Source: Cellvibrionaceae bacterium | GTDB taxonomy: Bacteria; Pseudomonadota; Gammaproteobacteria; Pseudomonadales; Cellvibrionaceae | Direction of reading: 5' to 3' | Assembly (NCBI GenBank): GCA_021151615.1 | Contig: JAGKXA010000104.1 | Location: 1-17,969, forward strand | Length of the DNA stretch: 17,969 nucleotides | Position numbers and translations under genes: made by a program | In this document: one piece after another, positions 13,912-17,969 of the stretch | Numbering within the stretch: the first letter of the stretch is position 1 | Layout of the letters: each line of letters starts with the position of its first letter | The notes under the pieces: model-generated | Databases searched by the model: none | Seen by the model: only the letters and a program-made list of their open reading frames with translations | What the model was told of the DNA's origin: nothing

Positions 13912-14913
13912 ATGCCATCATGGAAATTGCTGGACCTGGGTGAACCCTCTGTTTGGGATAACCCCGAGCGTGCTCAGGCGTTGGGGCGCGAGCGCTCTTC
14001 GCTGGAGATGGTCGTAAAAACTATCGATGACCTGGACAGCGGCGTTCGTGATTCACGTGAATTGCTGGATATGGCCGTCGAAGAAGATGACGAGTCGATG
14101 GTTGCAGATGTTCAGGCTGAATTAGAGCGTCTTGATAAGCAGTTGGGTGTATTGGAATTTCGCCGTATGTTCTCGGGCGAGACTGACCCGAATAATGCTT
14201 ACTTGGATATTCAATCCGGTTCTGGTGGCACTGAGGCGCAGGATTGGGCTGAAATCGTCCTGCGTATGTATTTGCGCTGGGGTGAGGCCAAAGGTTTTAA
14301 GGTCACGCTCGAAGAGGTTTCAGCGGGTGATGTTGCTGGCATCAAGAGCGCCACTATCTATTTTGAAGGCGAGTACGCATTTGGGTGGTTGCGCACTGAA
14401 ACGGGCGTGCATCGGTTAGTGCGTAAATCGCCTTTCGACTCCGGTAATCGTCGGCACACTTCGTTCTGTTCTGTGTTCGTTTCGCCGGAAATTGATGACA
14501 ATATTGAAATTGAAATTAATCCAGCTGATTTGCGTATTGATACTTATCGCGCGAGTGGTGCTGGTGGTCAGCACATTAACAAAACCGACTCTGCTGTACG
14601 TATTACCCACATTCCCACCAACATTGTTGTGCAATGCCAGAACGAGCGTTCACAACATGCTAACCGCGATAAAGCCTACAAAATGCTGCGTGCAAAAATG
14701 TACGAGCAAGAAATGCAAAAGCGCAACGCTGAAAAGCAGGCCATGGAAGATAACAAGTCAGACATAGGCTGGGGCAGTCAAATTCGCTCCTATGTATTGG
14801 ATGATTCGCGTATTAAAGATTTACGTACCGGTGTGCAAACGTCCAATACCCAGGCGGTTTTGGACGGCGACCTGGATCAATTTATTGTAGAGAGTTTGAA
14901 GGCTGGTCTGTAA
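13912..14913 (+). CDS. prfB: Peptide chain release factor 2, N-terminally shortened, no canonical frameshift site
   Basis: RF2 recognises UGA and UAA stop codons and triggers peptide release on the ribosome. From ATG 13912 the protein has 333 residues; E. coli RF2 has 365. The stop-codon tripeptide SPF is at 173-175 (205-207 in E. coli) and the catalytic GGQ at 218-220 (250-252), a constant offset of 32. Everything missing is therefore at the N-terminus. Homology to RF2 begins near GEPSVWDNPERAQALGRERSS. The usual prfB signal for autoregulated +1 frameshifting (AGGGGG, then CTT TGA C) is not found anywhere between 13658 and 13960. Neither ATG 13912 nor ATG 13920 (MEI..., a different frame that ends in TGA at 13941) has a clear ribosome site. 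The in-frame stretch back to 13807 crosses the promoter and does not resemble RF2. lysS follows, as in E. coli. The stop is TAA. Product identity is certain; the start is not. Confidence 0.85.
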   Translation: MPSWKLLDLGEPSVWDNPERAQALGRERSSLEMVVKTIDDLDSGVRDSRELLDMAVEEDDESMVADVQAELERLDKQLGVLEFRRMFSGETDPNNAYLDIQSGSGGTEAQDWAEIVLRMYLRWGEAKGFKVTLEEVSAGDVAGIKSATIYFEGEYAFGWLRTETGVHRLVRKSPFDSGNRRHTSFCSVFVSPEIDDNIEIEINPADLRIDTYRASGAGGQHINKTDSAVRITHIPTNIVVQCQNERSQHANRDKAYKMLRAKMYEQEMQKRNAEKQAMEDNKSDIGWGSQIRSYVLDDSRIKDLRTGVQTSNTQAVLDGDLDQFIVESLKAGL

Positions 14914-14969
14914 TTTTTTTGATCCGGCGATTTTTTTAATCTATTTTCCTAATGACATCAGTGAAGACT

Positions 14970-16460
14970 ATGAGTAACGACAACCAAACAGTACAAGCGC
15001 AGGACGAAAATAAACTCATCGCTGAACGCCGCCAAAAACTGGCCGCTATTCGCGAGAAGGGTAATGCATTCCCCAATGACTTTCGTCGCAATGACAAGAG
15101 TGTGGATTTGCAGGCGCAGTTTGGTGAAAAATCCAAAGAGGAATTGGAAGCGCTGAATCACGTTGTTAGTGTTGCAGGTCGTGTAATGGCCAAGCGCGGC
15201 CCCTTCATGGTGCTGCAAGATGGTGAAGGCTCAATCCAGTTGTACGCGGATAAAGCGGCCCAGGAGGTTATCAAGGACAAGTGGGGCGTGTGGGACATGG
15301 GTGACATCGTAGGTGTGAAAGGCGCGCTGCACAAATCCGGAAAAGGTGATTTGTATGTAAACCTTGGAGATTTCCAACTGCTCACCAAATCTTTGCGTCC
15401 CCTGCCAGATAAATACCACGGTTTAGCGGATCAGGAGATTCGCTATCGTCAACGCTATGTGGATTTGATGGTAAACCCTGAGGTGCGCGATACCTTTCGT
15501 TTGCGTTCCAAGTGTATTAGTTTTATCCGTAACTACATGAGTGGTCGTGGTTTTATGGAAGTGGAAACCCCAATGCTGCATGTAATTCCTGGTGGTGCTT
15601 CAGCGCGTCCATTTGTGACTCACCACAATGCGCTGGATATGGAGATGTTTTTACGTATCGCTCCAGAGTTGTATTTGAAGCGTTTGGTTGTTGGTGGTTT
15701 TGAGCGCGTGTTTGAAATTAATCGCAACTTCCGCAACGAAGGTGTGTCGACTCGTCACAATCCTGAATTCACTATGATGGAGTTTTATCAGGCTTACGCT
15801 GATTACAAAGATTTGATGGATTTGACTGAGGATTTGCTGCGCAAACTGTGTGTCGAAGTGACTGGCGGTACCACGCTGAAGTATCAAAGCAGCGAATACG
15901 ATTTTGGTAAGCCATTTGCGCGCCTATCCGTATTTGATTCGGTGTTACAATACAATCCCGGTGTAACTGCGGAGCAGTTGAGTACACTTGAAGGTGCTAC
16001 CAAAATTGCAGAATCCCTTGGTTTGAAAGTAAAGCCAGGTACACCATTGGGTAAATTGCAAACTGAAATTTTTGAAGAAACTGTTGAGCACAAACTCGAT
16101 CAGCCAACCTTTATTACTGAATACCCAACTGAGGTGTCGCCACTGGCGCGCCGTAGTGATAGCAACCCTGCGGTGACAGATCGTTTCGAGTTCTTTATTG
16201 GTGGGCGCGAATTGGCCAACGGCTTCTCAGAGTTAAACGATGCAGAAGATCAGGCTGAGCGTTTCCTCGAGCAAGTAAAAGCGAAAGATGCTGGTGATGA
16301 TGAGGCCATGTATTACGATGCTGACTTTGTGCGTGCATTGGAATACGGCTTGCCACCAACAGCGGGTGAGGGGATTGGTATCGACCGTTTAATTATGTTG
16401 TTTGCCAATGCACCTTCCATCCGCGATGTGTTGTTGTTCCCGCACATGCGTCCGGAATAA
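14970..16460 (+). CDS. lysS: Lysyl-tRNA synthetase, class II
   Basis: LysRS attaches lysine to tRNA-Lys in the cytoplasm. From ATG 14970 the protein has 496 residues (E. coli LysS 505). An N-terminal helix and an OB-fold anticodon-binding domain (about 55-145, GRVMAKRGPFMVLQDGEGSIQL) precede the class II catalytic core. Motif 1 lies around GRGFMEVETPML, motif 2 is FEINRNFRNEGVSTRHNPEF, and motif 3 is GIGIDRLIMLFANA near the C-terminus. LYLKRLVVGGFERVFEI is typical of bacterial LysRS. ATG 14970 fits the family N-terminus (33 residues before FPNDF, against 35 in E. coli); ATG 14952 would add six residues. It follows prfB by 56 bases with no terminator, the same prfB-lysS order as in E. coli. 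The stop is TAA. Confidence 0.96.
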   Translation: MSNDNQTVQAQDENKLIAERRQKLAAIREKGNAFPNDFRRNDKSVDLQAQFGEKSKEELEALNHVVSVAGRVMAKRGPFMVLQDGEGSIQLYADKAAQEVIKDKWGVWDMGDIVGVKGALHKSGKGDLYVNLGDFQLLTKSLRPLPDKYHGLADQEIRYRQRYVDLMVNPEVRDTFRLRSKCISFIRNYMSGRGFMEVETPMLHVIPGGASARPFVTHHNALDMEMFLRIAPELYLKRLVVGGFERVFEINRNFRNEGVSTRHNPEFTMMEFYQAYADYKDLMDLTEDLLRKLCVEVTGGTTLKYQSSEYDFGKPFARLSVFDSVLQYNPGVTAEQLSTLEGATKIAESLGLKVKPGTPLGKLQTEIFEETVEHKLDQPTFITEYPTEVSPLARRSDSNPAVTDRFEFFIGGRELANGFSELNDAEDQAERFLEQVKAKDAGDDEAMYYDADFVRALEYGLPPTAGEGIGIDRLIMLFANAPSIRDVLLFPHMRPE

Positions 16461-16507
16461 TTCTATTTAATGATAGCTTGAGTCTTGTGGGTTATCGCTG
16501 CTATTAG

Positions 16508-16543
16508 AAAGCGAATATTTTTAGGGTATTCGCTTTTATTTTT
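16508..16543 (+). terminator. Intrinsic terminator of prfB-lysS
   Basis: A 10-bp stem AAAGCGAATA (16508-16517) with TATTCGCTTT (16527-16536), a 9-base loop, then TATTTTT. It lies 48 bases after the lysS stop. Confidence 0.8.
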
Positions 16544-16692
16544 CTGTCTAAAAAGTGCTACAGGGCTGCCAAGCTGGTTTTATCTTTTCATTTCATTATC
16601 GGTCATGTGTTGCAGTATCTGTCTTATTCACTCTGCATGTAGGTTCTGTGATGTGTTAAAGGATATCCTGATTCCATAAATTGTTTGAAAAT

Positions 16693-16724
16693 AAAAAGGC
16701 CGCAAATATATATGCGGCCTTTTT
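16693..16724. terminator. Bidirectional terminator between lysS and gltA
   Basis: AAAAAGGCCGCA (16693-16704) pairs with TGCGGCCTTTTT (16713-16724) around the 8-base loop AATATATA. It has a GC-rich stem, T-runs on both strands and lies 33 bases after the gltA stop, so it should end gltA on the minus strand and back up the lysS terminator on the plus strand. The 155 bases between the two terminators hold nothing I can support. Confidence 0.88.
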
Positions 16725-16756
16725 TATTCTGTTTGCAAGCAATTGGTTTTAGGTAA

Positions 16757-17969
16757 TTACTTTTTAGGGTAGTCGCGTTTTGGGCTACCAGTATATTGCT
16801 GGCGAGGGCGGCCAATTTTGTAAGCGCTGCTCACCATTTCATTCCAGTGAGAGTACCAGCCTACTGCGCGACCCAAAGCAAAGATCACTGTGAACATTTC
16901 GGTTGGAATACCAATAGCTTTCATGATGATGCCTGAATAGAAATCTACGTTAGGGTAGAGTTTCTTGGAAATGAAATACGGATCTTCCAGCGCGATTTGC
17001 TCAAGGCGTTTTGCAATCGCAAGCAATGGTTCGTTCTCCAAACCTAATTCAGACAATACTTCATCACAGGTTTGTTTCATTACTTTGGCGCGAGGATCAA
17101 AATTCTTGTATACGCGGTGACCGAAGCCCATCAGGCGGAAGCCGGACGTCTTATCTTTAGCGCGCGCAACACAGGCCTCAATATTCTCCACTGTGCCAAT
17201 CTCTTCCAGCATTTCCAATACAGCTTCGTTAGCGCCACCGTGAGCTGGGCCCCACAGGGTGGAAATGCCGGCCGCGATGGCGGCAAAAGGATTGGTGCCT
17301 GATGAACCGGACAGGCGAACAGTGGAGGTTGACGCGTTTTGTTCGTGGTCAGCGTGCAGAATAAAAATTCTGTCCATAGCCTTGGCGATGGTTTTGCTTA
17401 CACTTGATGGTTTGCCAGCAGTACCGAAGGTCATATTCAGGAAGTTTTCGGCATAATCCAGGTTGCTGTCAGTGGCTACAAATTCCTCACCTTTGCGGTG
17501 TTTGTACACCATTGCAGACAAGGTGGCGATTTGACCAATCAGGCGGTAGGCAGTTACTTTGCGGCTCTCGGCATTGGTAATGTCGATTTCATCGTTATAA
17601 ACCGCTGCCAAGGCAGCTACAGCGCTGCACAGGATCGCCATTGGGTGGGATTCGCGCTTGAAGCTTTTGATGATGTTGGCAACAGAAGGGTCTACAACAG
17701 AGTGTCTTTTAACTTCGGCAGTGAATTCGTCTTTTTGCGCCGGGGTTGGTAATTCGCCATTCAGAAGGAGGTAGCAGGTTTCGATGTAATCAGAGGAGAC
17801 AGCCAGTTGTTCGATCGGGTAGCCGCGGTGGAGTAACACACCTTCATCGCCATCAATAAATGTAATTTTGGATTCGCATGAGGCGGTGGACATAAAGCCC
17901 GGGTCAAACGTGAAAAAGCCATTCTTGGTAATACTGGTAACGTCGATAACATCAGGGCCGATAGTGCTT
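16757..17969 (-). CDS. gltA: Citrate synthase (type II), 5' end outside window
   Basis: Citrate synthase condenses oxaloacetate and acetyl-CoA, the entry step of the TCA cycle. The frame stays open to the right edge. The ATG at 17893 is internal, because the upstream codons encode TIGPDVIDVTSITKNGFFTF and then DPGFM, matching the E. coli N-terminal region. About 403 residues are visible and about 25 are missing. Active-site segments are present: WGPAHGGANEA (His264 in E. coli numbering), GFGHRVYKN (His305) and NVDFYSG (Asp362). ILHADHEQNASTSTVR is the long family signature. The N-terminal beta region and overall similarity indicate the hexameric, NADH-sensitive gammaproteobacterial type. The end is PRQQYTGSPKRDYPKK. 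The gene converges on lysS with a strong terminator between. The stop is TAA. Confidence 0.96.
   Translation of the reverse strand, partial: STIGPDVIDVTSITKNGFFTFDPGFMSTASCESKITFIDGDEGVLLHRGYPIEQLAVSSDYIETCYLLLNGELPTPAQKDEFTAEVKRHSVVDPSVANIIKSFKRESHPMAILCSAVAALAAVYNDEIDITNAESRKVTAYRLIGQIATLSAMVYKHRKGEEFVATDSNLDYAENFLNMTFGTAGKPSSVSKTIAKAMDRIFILHADHEQNASTSTVRLSGSSGTNPFAAIAAGISTLWGPAHGGANEAVLEMLEEIGTVENIEACVARAKDKTSGFRLMGFGHRVYKNFDPRAKVMKQTCDEVLSELGLENEPLLAIAKRLEQIALEDPYFISKKLYPNVDFYSGIIMKAIGIPTEMFTVIFALGRAVGWYSHWNEMVSSAYKIGRPRQQYTGSPKRDYPKK

Noticed and set aside
16485..16679. A 64-codon plus-strand frame after lysS rich in hydrophobic residues.
   Set aside because: It runs through the lysS terminator hairpin, has no ATG with a ribosome site and resembles nothing; AT-rich sequence explains the hydrophobic translation.

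Overview
The window looks like chromosome of a gammaproteobacterium, most likely a Cellvibrio-type polysaccharide degrader. The core proteins (GuaB, GuaA, RNase II, the K+/H+ antiporter, GabD, RF2, LysS, GltA) align well with remembered Escherichia/Pseudomonas sequences. Two exported proteins carry serine-rich linkers, and one is a GH26 mannanase with a CBM10-like module, a combination typical of Cellvibrio. The genus call is inference; no database search was possible.

Layout from left to right: the 3' half of guaB (+), a terminator, and guaA (+). Next comes a secreted Ser-rich aspartoacylase-family protein (+). A pair of inverted REP-like hairpins follows, between this gene and a convergent pair of minus-strand genes, rnb (RNase II) and an EVE-domain gene downstream of it. 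A divergent promoter region separates rnb from the antiporter nhaP2/cvrA and gabD (both +). A chemotaxis receptor (+) then converges on the minus-strand GH26 lipoprotein mannanase gene. A divergent control region with two LacI-type operator-like sites separates the mannanase from prfB-lysS (+), which end in an intrinsic terminator. A second, bidirectional terminator closes the convergent gltA (-), whose 5' end lies beyond the window.

Most of the window is housekeeping: guanine nucleotide synthesis, RNA decay, ion homeostasis, GABA/succinate semialdehyde metabolism, translation termination, lysyl-tRNA charging and TCA cycle entry. The accessory parts are the Ser-rich hydrolase, the chemoreceptor and the mannanase, which stands alone and is not in a polysaccharide utilisation cluster.

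The most unusual point is prfB. All RF2 landmarks from the SPF tripeptide to the GGQ loop are present, but each sits 32 residues earlier than in E. coli RF2, and the usual programmed frameshift site (CTT TGA with an upstream AGGGGG) is absent. The N-terminal part of the gene is therefore missing. A 7-codon ATG-GAA-ATT reading frame ending in TGA, with RF2 continuing in the +1 frame, sits exactly at the junction. The second notable structure is the REPIN-like inverted pair at 4097-4200, whose two hairpins differ by pairing-compatible changes. I saw no CRISPR array, tRNA, rRNA, insertion sequence or prophage.
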